Below, piece by piece: positions 1 through 6,150 of a stretch of 13,841 nt of DNA (positions are counted from its first letter, which is position 1; every line of letters begins with the position of its first letter). The stretch comes from a bacterium (lineage in GTDB: Bacteria > JAJVIF01 > JAGGVT01): contig JAGGVT010000143.1 in the NCBI GenBank assembly GCA_021157815.1, positions 1 to 13,841 on the forward strand. The letters run 5' to 3'. Below the pieces are notes generated by a model, which worked only from the letters and a program-made list of their open reading frames with translations, made no database searches and was not told the DNA's origin. Made by a program: the position numbers and the translations under genes.

Positions 1-105
1 CAATGAGCTGTCATTCTTGCGAAAGCCCGGAATGACAATGAGCTGTCATTCTTGCGAAAGATCGGAATGGTTATAACTTGTCATTCCGGGCTTGACCCGG
101 AATCC
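1..105. repeat. REP-like tandem repeat, 35-bp period
   Basis: Two 35-bp units lie head to tail (1-35 and 36-70). Their first 25 bases are identical and the last ten differ slightly. A third, more diverged unit (about 71-105) keeps the GTCATTC...CGGAAT skeleton. The units can fold: in unit 1 TCATTC (11-16) pairs with GAATGA (30-35), and in unit 3 ATTCCGGG (83-90) pairs with CCCGGAAT (96-103) around a 5-base loop. I recall similar TCATTCC...GGAATCC dispersed repeats from many bacterial genomes. The array ends about 30 bases before the lipA start and may extend past the left edge of the window. Confidence 0.8.
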
Positions 106-134
106 ATCCTTTTTCACAGACCGTAATTGAGCAA

Positions 135-1022
135 ATGAACGAAAAGCAAAAACATAACAAGCATCCAGACTGGGTGAAAGTGCGATACAGGCCATCGAAA
201 ACGATCGATGAAGTCGAGGATTTCCTGAGGAAATATAACGTTCATACGGTCTGCTCATCCGCGCTTTGCCCCAACAGGGGGGTGTGTTTCAATGAAAAAG
301 CGATGACGTTTCTTATCCTTGGCCCTCGATGCACCCGGCATTGCAGTTTCTGCGCCGTGGATAAATCCAAACGTGAGCCGTACATGGAATTTGAAAGAGA
401 CGCCCAGGCTATTTTTAAAGCGGTTGAGAAATTCAATTTGCGGTATGTCACACTGACCTCACCTACTCGCGATGACCTTCCCGATGGCGGGGCATCTGTG
501 TATGCGGATTTAATCCGGCGTTTGAAAAGCCTTCCCAATCCCCCTCTGGTAGAGGCGTTGATTCCTGATTTCGATGGCAATTGGGATGCCCTGAATCTGG
601 TTATAGATTCCATGCCGGATGTTTTAGCACACAATTTGGAAACAGTATCACGATTATATTATAGGGTCAAAAAAGGCGCGGATTGGAATCGCTCACTTGA
701 GGTTTTGAAAATAACATCGAGTAGCGGAAAGACAATAACAAAATCGGCGTTTATCGTGGGACTTGGTGAAACGTTGCCTGAACTGTCCGACGCTTTAACT
801 GAAGCGCGAAAAGCGGGTTGTGAGATAATGGTCGTGGGACAGTATTTAAGGCCAACGAAGACACAGATGCCGGTTGACAGATATGTTACGCCTGATGAAT
901 TCAAATTGATTGAGCAGGCCGGCAGGCAAACAGGATTCAAGGTTATGCTCGCCGCGCCAACATACAGAAGTTCGTTTAAAGCCGAGGAAGCATATAATTT
1001 GGCAGTTAAGAAAACTATTTAG
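135..1022 (+). CDS. lipA: Lipoyl synthase (radical SAM)
   Basis: LipA inserts two sulfur atoms into the octanoyl chain carried on lipoyl domains, completing the lipoyl cofactor in the cytoplasm. The 295 residues match the usual bacterial length. C40, C45 and C51 form the CX4CX5C set that holds the auxiliary, sulfur-donating [4Fe-4S] cluster. C66, C70 and C73 form the CX3CX2C radical-SAM cluster. The C-terminal R278-S279-S280 is the RSS motif whose serine ligates the auxiliary cluster. Other family blocks are visible: DDLPDGGA, EALIPDFDGN, HNLETV and GQYLRPT. The ATG at 135 gives the expected N-terminus leading into HPDWVKVRY, though the ribosome site is weak. The motif reads CSSALCPN where CEEAxCPN is more usual. 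A lipoyl-domain gene follows after 33 bases, probably in the same transcript. No lipB or lplA is in the window, so the octanoyl donor enzyme must be elsewhere. Confidence 0.95.
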   Translation: MNEKQKHNKHPDWVKVRYRPSKTIDEVEDFLRKYNVHTVCSSALCPNRGVCFNEKAMTFLILGPRCTRHCSFCAVDKSKREPYMEFERDAQAIFKAVEKFNLRYVTLTSPTRDDLPDGGASVYADLIRRLKSLPNPPLVEALIPDFDGNWDALNLVIDSMPDVLAHNLETVSRLYYRVKKGADWNRSLEVLKITSSSGKTITKSAFIVGLGETLPELSDALTEARKAGCEIMVVGQYLRPTKTQMPVDRYVTPDEFKLIEQAGRQTGFKVMLAAPTYRSSFKAEEAYNLAVKKTI

Positions 1023-1055
1023 TCTTTAATAAATAATCATAATGCAGGTAGAAGA

Positions 1056-1484
1056 ATGAAAAAAGTAACGTTTGATATATTAATCCCAAGAATCAGCGAT
1101 GAGACAATCGACTGCCAAATAGCGCGATGGCTTAAGGATGTGGATGATTATGTCTATGAGGGCGATATAATCGTTGAGTTGGAAACGGAAAAAACCACCA
1201 TTGAAATTGAATCGCCCACCGATGGAATACTCGAAGGGATCTACGTTTTCGAGGGCGAGGAGGTTATCGAGGGTGAGAGAATCGGAATTATCAACACGGA
1301 TGAATCCTGGACCGATGATGAAGATATTCTCTCTGGCAATGATTCGGATGATGAGCTTGAATACGCCCCTGGTAGCACTAACGATGATGATGACGAGATG
1401 ATGATGGATGAAATTGATGATATGGATGAGGAAAATATTCGGACATCGGCATCAGTTGTTAATGTCGATGATGATACGGGTTAG
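1056..1484 (+). CDS. Stand-alone lipoyl-domain protein with acidic tail
   Basis: Residues 4-82 form a lipoyl/biotinyl-attachment domain like the N-terminal domain of 2-oxoacid dehydrogenase E2 subunits. The hairpin reads ETEKTT, which puts the likely lipoylated lysine at K46, and the second half reads SPTDGILEGIYVFEGEEV. Residues 83-142 are a low-complexity tail very rich in Asp and Glu, with a run of four D and a run of three M. There is no subunit-binding domain and no acyltransferase domain. E2 proteins normally run to about 400 residues, so this is either a stand-alone carrier or a heavily shortened E2. The start is supported by an upstream AGGTAGAAG (1047-1054). It lies 33 bases after lipA, which suggests the two are co-transcribed and that this protein is a LipA substrate. 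A MITE-like element begins 14 bases after the stop. The domain call is firm; the cellular role is unknown. Confidence 0.85.
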   Translation: MKKVTFDILIPRISDETIDCQIARWLKDVDDYVYEGDIIVELETEKTTIEIESPTDGILEGIYVFEGEEVIEGERIGIINTDESWTDDEDILSGNDSDDELEYAPGSTNDDDDEMMMDEIDDMDEENIRTSASVVNVDDDTG

Positions 1485-1498
1485 GGATTAGTAGATGG

Positions 1499-1700
1499 TT
1501 TATGAGCCTGTCGGAAAAGGTTGTTTTATATCTCATCCCCCCCTTAATCCCCTCGCGAGCAGGGGGAGAATTTTTTGCATTTGTAAACAACATATCTGAT
1601 CTATATACTTACGATGGGGAGAAACAATACTCTCCCTCCCCGCTCGCATGAAGGGGTGGGGGCTTCTTGTTTGCGATGCCTTTTCCGACAAGCTCTTAAA
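1499..1700. mobile_element. MITE-like element with 22-bp terminal inverted repeats
   Basis: The ends 1499-1520 and 1679-1700 are inverted copies matching at 20 of 22 positions, with core GAGCYTGTCGGAAAAGG. Nested inside is a second imperfect inverted repeat, C/G-rich, at about 1537-1569 and 1631-1662. The element is about 200 bp with no convincing gene, as expected of a non-autonomous miniature element. I cannot see a clear target-site duplication. It fills most of the 304-bp space between the lipoyl-domain gene and tRNA-Ser; the remaining 1701-1788 is AT-rich and carries a possible TAATAC -10 box (1773-1778) for the tRNA. Confidence 0.7.
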
Positions 1701-1788
1701 TCCCACGCTATTCCACATGGATTTTGTTTCCATTTTAAAACTATTAGCAATATTGCGTTATCTTCAATGTAGTAATACAATTTCATAC

Positions 1789-1878
1789 GGAGGCGTGTCC
1801 GAGTGGTTGAAGGAGATGGTCTTGAAAACCATTGGGCTCGTTAGGGTCCCGGGGGTTCGAATCCCTCCGCCTCCGCCA
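1789..1878 (+). tRNA. tRNA-Ser (anticodon TGA)
   Basis: A class II tRNA of 90 bases including an encoded CCA (1876-1878). The acceptor stem GGAGGCG (1789-1795) pairs with CGCCTCC (1868-1874), with G1875 as discriminator. The anticodon stem ATGGT/ACCAT encloses the loop CTTGAAA, giving anticodon TGA at 1823-1825, which reads UCA serine codons. The T arm has the TTCGAAT loop. The long variable arm between the anticodon and T arms is typical of serine tRNAs. Confidence 0.95.
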
Positions 1879-1951
1879 GTTTGCTTTTTCATCTGCACTC
1901 AATTAAATGGCAATGTTTAAATTCAGGATTTGCTGAATAATAGAAAGAACT

Positions 1952-2254
1952 ATGAAAAAATCTGCAAATGAGCAGGTTCAAAATTTTCTCGAATCGATCC
2001 TGACGTTTGATGATGAGAAATACAATATCCTGCAAAATTTGCGTAAAATCGTATTTCGCAATCACCCAAATACAGATGAACGAATTATGTATGGTAGAAT
2101 TATGTTCTCACTTAATGAGGTCAATGGGATTAAAATGAAAGACCCTAAAAAACATCTGGAAGGAACTGGAAAAGACCACCGCCATTTGAAGATTAGATCT
2201 TTAGCTGATATTAAAGACAAAGAAGTGGATTTCTTTGTTAAACAAACAGTATAA
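1952..2254 (+). CDS. DUF1801-like small protein, probably with internal deletion
   Basis: This 100-residue protein resembles DUF1801 (YdhG-like) proteins, whose biochemical role is poorly defined. The N-terminal half has the ILQNLRKIVFRNHPNTDERIMYG pattern (an LRKIV helix, then E-x-IMYG), and the C-terminal half has HLEGTGKDHRHLKIRS followed by DFFVKQ. From memory, the family carries roughly 15 more residues between these halves: a strand with an aromatic-rich VSFEF-type motif. Here MFSLNEVNG runs directly into IKMKDPKK, so the middle looks deleted in frame. No other frame disruption is visible. The ribosome site is weak (AGAAAG upstream). It lies alone between tRNA-Ser and the convergent end of the pst operon. 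It could be a shortened working variant or a decaying gene. Confidence 0.65.
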   Translation: MKKSANEQVQNFLESILTFDDEKYNILQNLRKIVFRNHPNTDERIMYGRIMFSLNEVNGIKMKDPKKHLEGTGKDHRHLKIRSLADIKDKEVDFFVKQTV

Positions 2255-2355
2255 GCATAAGAGAACAACGATTGCACGCGCATTTGTGAAATTCCATTCT
2301 TCCTTTCACTTATAAAAGCAATCTGAATATATTTGTCTCCCTTTTATTTTTTATT

Positions 2356-3111
2356 TTAAAAAACCTCCTCAACCAACTTTTTAAAACTATCTGCTTCCAT
2401 CAATTGGCTTTTATCAAGGATCGCAGCTATTTTCCCTTCTCTGACAACCACACACCTTTCAGCAATTCGTCTTGTCTGTCCCAGCCTGTGTGATACAGCA
2501 ACAATTGTGTATTTCCTTTTTAACTGCATCAGTAAATCTTCGATACGCTTTGATGCCTTGAAGTCAAGCGATGCTGTTGGCTCATCAAGCAGGAGAGCGT
2601 CAGGTTCAAGAACAATTGCTCGTGCAAGGCATAATCGCTGCTGTTGCCCACCTGAAAGTTTTGCGGCACTATCGTTAAGACGATCTTTCACCTCGTCAAA
2701 TAACAGAACATCCTTCAACGCTTTTTTCATCTTCTCTTCAATTTCATTTTTTTTGCTTCCTCTTGTCAAACTCATTGGTAAAGCGAAATTCTTTCTTATT
2801 GAAACCGGTAATACATTCGGAGTCTGGAACACCATACCCATTCGACGGCGCAATTCAGAAGGTTCAATCGAGTTTCGATAAATATCCACCATCTCATTTC
2901 CAATATTCATCAGTATTTCGCCGGAGAAATAGTATTCGGGGAAGCACTCATTCAACCTGTTCATGCTTCTCAGCAAAGTTGTTTTGCCTGATCCGGAATG
3001 GCCTACAATCACTGTAATCTCGCCAGGAAAAATTTCCAGGTTGATATTATCCAGGATTTTTCTTCCAGAGAATCCAGCTGAAAAGCCATTTATTTTGATT
3101 ACCGGTTCCAT
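2356..3111 (-). CDS. pstB: Phosphate ABC transporter ATP-binding protein PstB
   Basis: This is the ATPase that powers phosphate import through PstC-PstA, on the cytoplasmic face of the inner membrane. All ABC signatures are present: Walker A GHSGSGKTT (37-45), Q-loop Q96, signature LSGGQQQR (152-159), Walker B ALLLDEPTA (172-180) and H-loop H208. The 251-residue length is normal. The PstB identity rests on RSMNRLNE after Walker A, the LSGGQQQRLCLARA block and the position as last gene after pstS, pstC and pstA. It is somewhat divergent: the usual PNPFPMSI reads PNVLPVSI, and the end after the H-loop (HRLGQTRRIAERCVVV) differs from common PstB. The ATG at 3111 is preceded by GGAGG (3116-3120) and overlaps the end of pstA by 13 bases. 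No phoU follows and no clear terminator is seen downstream. Confidence 0.9.
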   Translation of the reverse strand: MEPVIKINGFSAGFSGRKILDNINLEIFPGEITVIVGHSGSGKTTLLRSMNRLNECFPEYYFSGEILMNIGNEMVDIYRNSIEPSELRRRMGMVFQTPNVLPVSIRKNFALPMSLTRGSKKNEIEEKMKKALKDVLLFDEVKDRLNDSAAKLSGGQQQRLCLARAIVLEPDALLLDEPTASLDFKASKRIEDLLMQLKRKYTIVAVSHRLGQTRRIAERCVVVREGKIAAILDKSQLMEADSFKKLVEEVF

Positions 3112-3983
3112 TTAACCTCCAGTTTACGCTGAACGAGTGTGGCAACCAGGAACAATCCAGCTGTCATAATAAGCAAAATCAGTGCGCATCCGTAACCCAT
3201 TTCAAGCTCACTGATATCCCGGTATTCAGAGGTCAATATATAAATCTTGAATGGAAGAGCCTCGAATTTATCGCCAAGCCCGCCCGGCAATCCTGCTCTG
3301 GAAACAGCTCCTGTGAGCATTATAACAGCTGTATCCTCTGCTGCCCGACCCATTGCCAGTATCATGCCACTAAGTATTCCACGTGATGCCTGCGGAAGAA
3401 GGATATACAAAAGATTCTGGGTTTCTGTCAAGCCCAATCCTGGTCCAATAAGCCTTGTTTCCTGCGGGATACTGCTGAGCGCATTTTGTGTTGTACGGAT
3501 TACGTATGGCAATATCAGAAGCGCAATACAGATTGAGGCAAGAAACAGGCATGTGTTCGCATCAGGTAAAAGGGTTTTTCTCAGAAACAGGATAAGCGCG
3601 AATCCCCATAAACCCATAACTATAGATGGCACTCCTGCAAGCATGTCAACCACGGTTCCCATTAAGGAAGCCCATCTTTTGGATGCGAACTCAGCAAGGT
3701 ATATCGCAGTGGCGATTCCAATCGGCATTGCGATAATTGTTGAGAACAAAACAAGTGTGAGGGTACCCACAACAGCAGGCCATATTCCATGAAAAACAGG
3801 AGTTTTACCGGTGACAGCATCAAACCAGGAAACTTCTCCGAATAATAATGCTCCTGACATGGTTCTTCCAGCTTTCCAGATTAGGTATCCCACAATTATT
3901 CCAATCACCAGCAATAAGCATAGTGACAAAATCCAGGATAGCACGGATAGAAATCTATAACGCAATCTATGCAATATCCACAC
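3099..3983 (-). CDS. pstA: Phosphate ABC transporter permease PstA
   Basis: One of the two inner-membrane permease subunits of the Pst phosphate importer. The 294 residues contain about six hydrophobic segments, including a first one at about 11-36. Family motifs include GVPSIVMGLWG (117-127) and the cytoplasmic coupling region ending in GRAAEDTAVIMLTG (212-225), where many PstA proteins read RAIGETAP. The start is GTG at 3983, backed by AGGA (3989-3992) five bases upstream. The gene overlaps the end of pstC by 17 bases and the start of pstB by 13, which implies translational coupling. Confidence 0.92.
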   Translation of the reverse strand: MWILHRLRYRFLSVLSWILSLCLLLVIGIIVGYLIWKAGRTMSGALLFGEVSWFDAVTGKTPVFHGIWPAVVGTLTLVLFSTIIAMPIGIATAIYLAEFASKRWASLMGTVVDMLAGVPSIVMGLWGFALILFLRKTLLPDANTCLFLASICIALLILPYVIRTTQNALSSIPQETRLIGPGLGLTETQNLLYILLPQASRGILSGMILAMGRAAEDTAVIMLTGAVSRAGLPGGLGDKFEALPFKIYILTSEYRDISELEMGYGCALILLIMTAGLFLVATLVQRKLEVKWNR

Positions 3984-4854
3984 CTTTATCCTGCCGTTGG
4001 TTCAGATATCCAACCCCGATACTCATCAGCGCTGTGGTCAAAAGAAGAATTAATCCGCAGGCAAAGACGGAATGATATGCTGCTGATGTACTATCAACCG
4101 CAACCACAAGCGCAATATGAGCTGTCAATGCTCGAATTGAATCAAGGACAGTATGGGGTACTTGTGGCGCATTCCCAGTAAGCATAAGAGCAATCATTGT
4201 ATCTCCCGCAGCTCTGGCAAATCCGAGAACAAAGGCAATCTTTAGGTTTTTACGTGAAATAGGCAAAACTACACCAAAAACCTCCTGTTCCGGGATTATT
4301 CCAAGGGCAGCGCATGTAAGGCTGATCGATTTACGGTAACCAATCCATGTTGCATTTATAAGGAGTACGATTGTCGGCAGGATAAGAATAACCAGCATGA
4401 TAGTTGCCGCAAGCAGTGAAAATCCTGATCCGTATTTAAAGAAATCCCTGATTAGTGAAGGCAGAACCATAGCTGAGACAAAAGCATAGACAATAGTGGG
4501 AATGCTTGTCATGAAATGGATTACGGCATTTACAATCCTCGCCAATAGTCCCGGCGCTAGATTATAGATGAATGCACTGACAGATATCCCGATTGGAAAA
4601 GCAATCACCGTTGCCAGTACTGACAGGCATATACTGCCAACGATTACAGGTAGAATTCCATATTCCCCCTGGAAAGGCTGCCAATGCCAGCTAAATACCT
4701 CCTGCAAACCTTTAAGTGAAAACACCGGGCTTGCAAAATACAGCAGGAATACAAGAATAGCAAAAATCGCCAGAATCGAAACCGATGCGGCAATCTTAAA
4801 AATATTCTTAAGGACTTTTTCCGAAAGATGCCTATCTTTTGATGTATTCGCCAT
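3967..4854 (-). CDS. pstC: Phosphate ABC transporter permease PstC
   Basis: The partner permease of PstA in the Pst channel. It has 295 residues with a short cytoplasmic N-terminus, a first membrane span at about 20-42 and roughly five more. The coupling loop lies at about 178-203, followed by ARAAGDTMIALMLTGN (213-228), the counterpart of the PstC RAIGETM block; SIPTIVYAF (117-125) matches the conserved periplasmic-side segment. Its ATG shares one base with the pstS stop (TAATG), so translation is probably coupled to pstS; no strong ribosome site of its own is seen. The order pstS-pstC-pstA-pstB is the standard one. Confidence 0.92.
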   Translation of the reverse strand: MANTSKDRHLSEKVLKNIFKIAASVSILAIFAILVFLLYFASPVFSLKGLQEVFSWHWQPFQGEYGILPVIVGSICLSVLATVIAFPIGISVSAFIYNLAPGLLARIVNAVIHFMTSIPTIVYAFVSAMVLPSLIRDFFKYGSGFSLLAATIMLVILILPTIVLLINATWIGYRKSISLTCAALGIIPEQEVFGVVLPISRKNLKIAFVLGFARAAGDTMIALMLTGNAPQVPHTVLDSIRALTAHIALVVAVDSTSAAYHSVFACGLILLLTTALMSIGVGYLNQRQDKGVDIA

Positions 4855-5756
4855 TAAAGGGGAATATATCCACAGGACTCAATGATGTCATGGCAATAAT
4901 CGCTCTGAATATAATCGATAAAAGCTTTCACAAGACCATCTGGTTCACCTTTGGTATTCATGAAAAGAAACCTTGTGACAGGATATTCACCGGTTTTGGC
5001 TTTCTCCTGCGATGGTTCAACGCCATCCAGAATAATACTTTTTATCGTACTGTCCAAGTGTCCAATTCCAACATATCCTATCGCATTAGGATCATTGGAA
5101 ACTGATGTTCTCATCGCACCATTTGATGCCACTATGTTTACCTTTTCAGCAACGTCACCTTTGTTAAGCGCTTTTTTCCAGAATGTTGACCGGGTACCGC
5201 TGGCTTCATCACGCCCATACAGATTGATAGATGCGTCATTCCCGCCAACATCCTTCCAGTTGGTTATTATACCAGCGAAAATATCCTGTAATTGCTTAGA
5301 GGTCAGCTCGGATACGGAATTATCAGGATGCACACAAGCGGTGACACCATCAACGCAGAATGGGAATGATTTTAATCCGTACTTCTCGATCTCCTCATCA
5401 CTTAGTGAACGTCCAGTATTTCCAATCTGAACAAGCTCTTCACCGACTTTCTGAACACCAACACCGGACCCACCACCTGTAATAGTGATTTTGATCTTCG
5501 AGTTAGCTTTCATTATTCTCTCAGCCGCTTTTTCCATGACTGTAATATGAGCAGTTCCACCTGCTATATCAATTGTTCCCTCCAATCCGGCAAATTGTTC
5601 CAATCCTGTCTGTTCGAGGATTTTATCCGCTCCAGATTCATTAGATGTGGAATTCTGTGTTTTCTTGTCCGGTTTATCAACAGATGCACCAGCACATGAT
5701 GAAACAATGAGGATAAGTCCAAAAATTACTAACATAAAAAATATATTCCTTTTCAT
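4854..5756 (-). CDS. pstS: Phosphate-binding lipoprotein PstS
   Basis: The periplasmic phosphate receptor that delivers phosphate to PstCAB. It has 300 residues. Residues 1-20 are a lipoprotein signal peptide with lipobox VSSC, so C21 is the likely lipidated residue; a Ser/Lys-rich linker (about 22-50) follows. The binding core shows GGGSGVG (94-100), FAGIITNW (160-167) and GRDEASGTR (181-189), all typical phosphate-contacting or structural blocks of PstS. The ATG at 5756 has AGGAG (5764-5768) at a 7-base spacing. It is the first gene of the operon, with a promoter about 50 bases upstream. It is anchored to a membrane rather than being a free periplasmic protein as in E. coli. Confidence 0.94.
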   Translation of the reverse strand: MKRNIFFMLVIFGLILIVSSCAGASVDKPDKKTQNSTSNESGADKILEQTGLEQFAGLEGTIDIAGGTAHITVMEKAAERIMKANSKIKITITGGGSGVGVQKVGEELVQIGNTGRSLSDEEIEKYGLKSFPFCVDGVTACVHPDNSVSELTSKQLQDIFAGIITNWKDVGGNDASINLYGRDEASGTRSTFWKKALNKGDVAEKVNIVASNGAMRTSVSNDPNAIGYVGIGHLDSTIKSIILDGVEPSQEKAKTGEYPVTRFLFMNTKGEPDGLVKAFIDYIQSDYCHDIIESCGYIPL

Positions 5757-5808
5757 AATCTAACTCCTGGAATATTAATCGAAAATTTTATAAAAAATTA
5801 CAATACTT

Positions 5809-5823
5809 ACTATAACTTATAGT
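5809..5823. promoter_or_regulatory. Palindrome over the pst -10 box, candidate operator
   Basis: ACTATAA-C-TTATAGT is a perfect 7+7 inverted repeat that covers the -10 hexamer of the pst promoter. A repressor bound here would block RNA polymerase. A second palindrome, ATATAATTATAT (5841-5852), lies just upstream of the -35. In AT-rich DNA such palindromes can arise by chance, so function is an inference. Confidence 0.35.
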
Positions 5824-5838
5824 TTCAGAATATGTCAA
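5809..5838 (-). promoter_or_regulatory. pst operon promoter (sigma70-like)
   Basis: On the minus strand, a perfect TTGACA (5838-5833) is followed after 18 bases by TATAGT (5814-5809), one mismatch from the consensus -10. A 17-base spacing to TTATAG is also possible. It lies about 50 bases upstream of the pstS ATG. No convincing pair of Pho-box (CTGTCAT) repeats is seen nearby. The near-consensus -35 is unexpected for a PhoB-activated promoter, which usually has a poor one. Confidence 0.6.
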
Positions 5839-5952
5839 CTATATAATTATATGATTTTTCCGATACAAATCAATGGATGTATAGGAATATCCAATAACCT
5901 TAAAGATCGATAAAAGATAGCTAATTGGTGAAAACAGGCTTTTTCCACAGCC

Positions 5953-6040
5953 CCTGGAGTCCAGCACTCTTAGAGGTAACGTCTTCTCGTGCGACAAGAG
6001 ACCGGTTTAATCCTGAGCGTTCGAAAGGCGTTACCAAGAG
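5953..6040 (-). ncRNA. Candidate structured RNA element in the pstS/flippase spacer
   Basis: A long pairing closes this element: CTCTT (5967-5971) with AAGAG (6036-6040), and GGTAACG (5975-5981) with CGTTACC (6029-6035), 12 base pairs in all with one 3-base bulge (5972-5974). Inside is a hairpin (5985-5999) that forms six continuous pairs only as minus-strand RNA, because T5996-G5988 is a wobble there and an A-C mismatch on the plus strand. That favours minus-strand transcription, toward pstS. The perfect palindrome CTGGAGTCCAG (5954-5964) adjoins. It matches no riboswitch class I can recall. The rest of the 394-base spacer (5757-6150) is AT-rich and, apart from the pst promoter, holds nothing else I can support. 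Confidence 0.4.
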
Positions 6041-6150
6041 GGCAAATAATATTTTTCCATTTACAATACAATCATTAATAGCATTTTAGGAATTATCTCC
6101 TGTTTGAGATTTGCGCATATCTAACCTATAATCAATTTTTCCCGATATGA

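Noticed and set aside
1-105. CRISPR array
   Set aside because: The 35-bp units are directly adjacent with no unique spacers and there are no cas genes; this is a REP-like tandem repeat.
1056-1484. Biotin carrier protein (AccB) instead of a lipoyl protein
   Set aside because: The attachment site reads ETEKTT, the lipoyl pattern, not the AMKM motif of biotin carriers, and lipA is adjacent.
1648-1920. Small + strand open frame
   Set aside because: It reads from inside the MITE-like element through the whole tRNA-Ser gene, so it is not a real coding region.
5757-5900. Pho box upstream of pstS
   Set aside because: No pair of CTGTCAT-like 7-mers with 11-base periodicity could be found on either strand.
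5953-6040. Integron attC site or a known riboswitch (GEMM, glycine, fluoride)
   Set aside because: The folded shape and bulge recall attC, but GTTRRRY/RYYYAAC core sites are missing and there is no integrase. The conserved boxes of the riboswitches I compared from memory are also missing.
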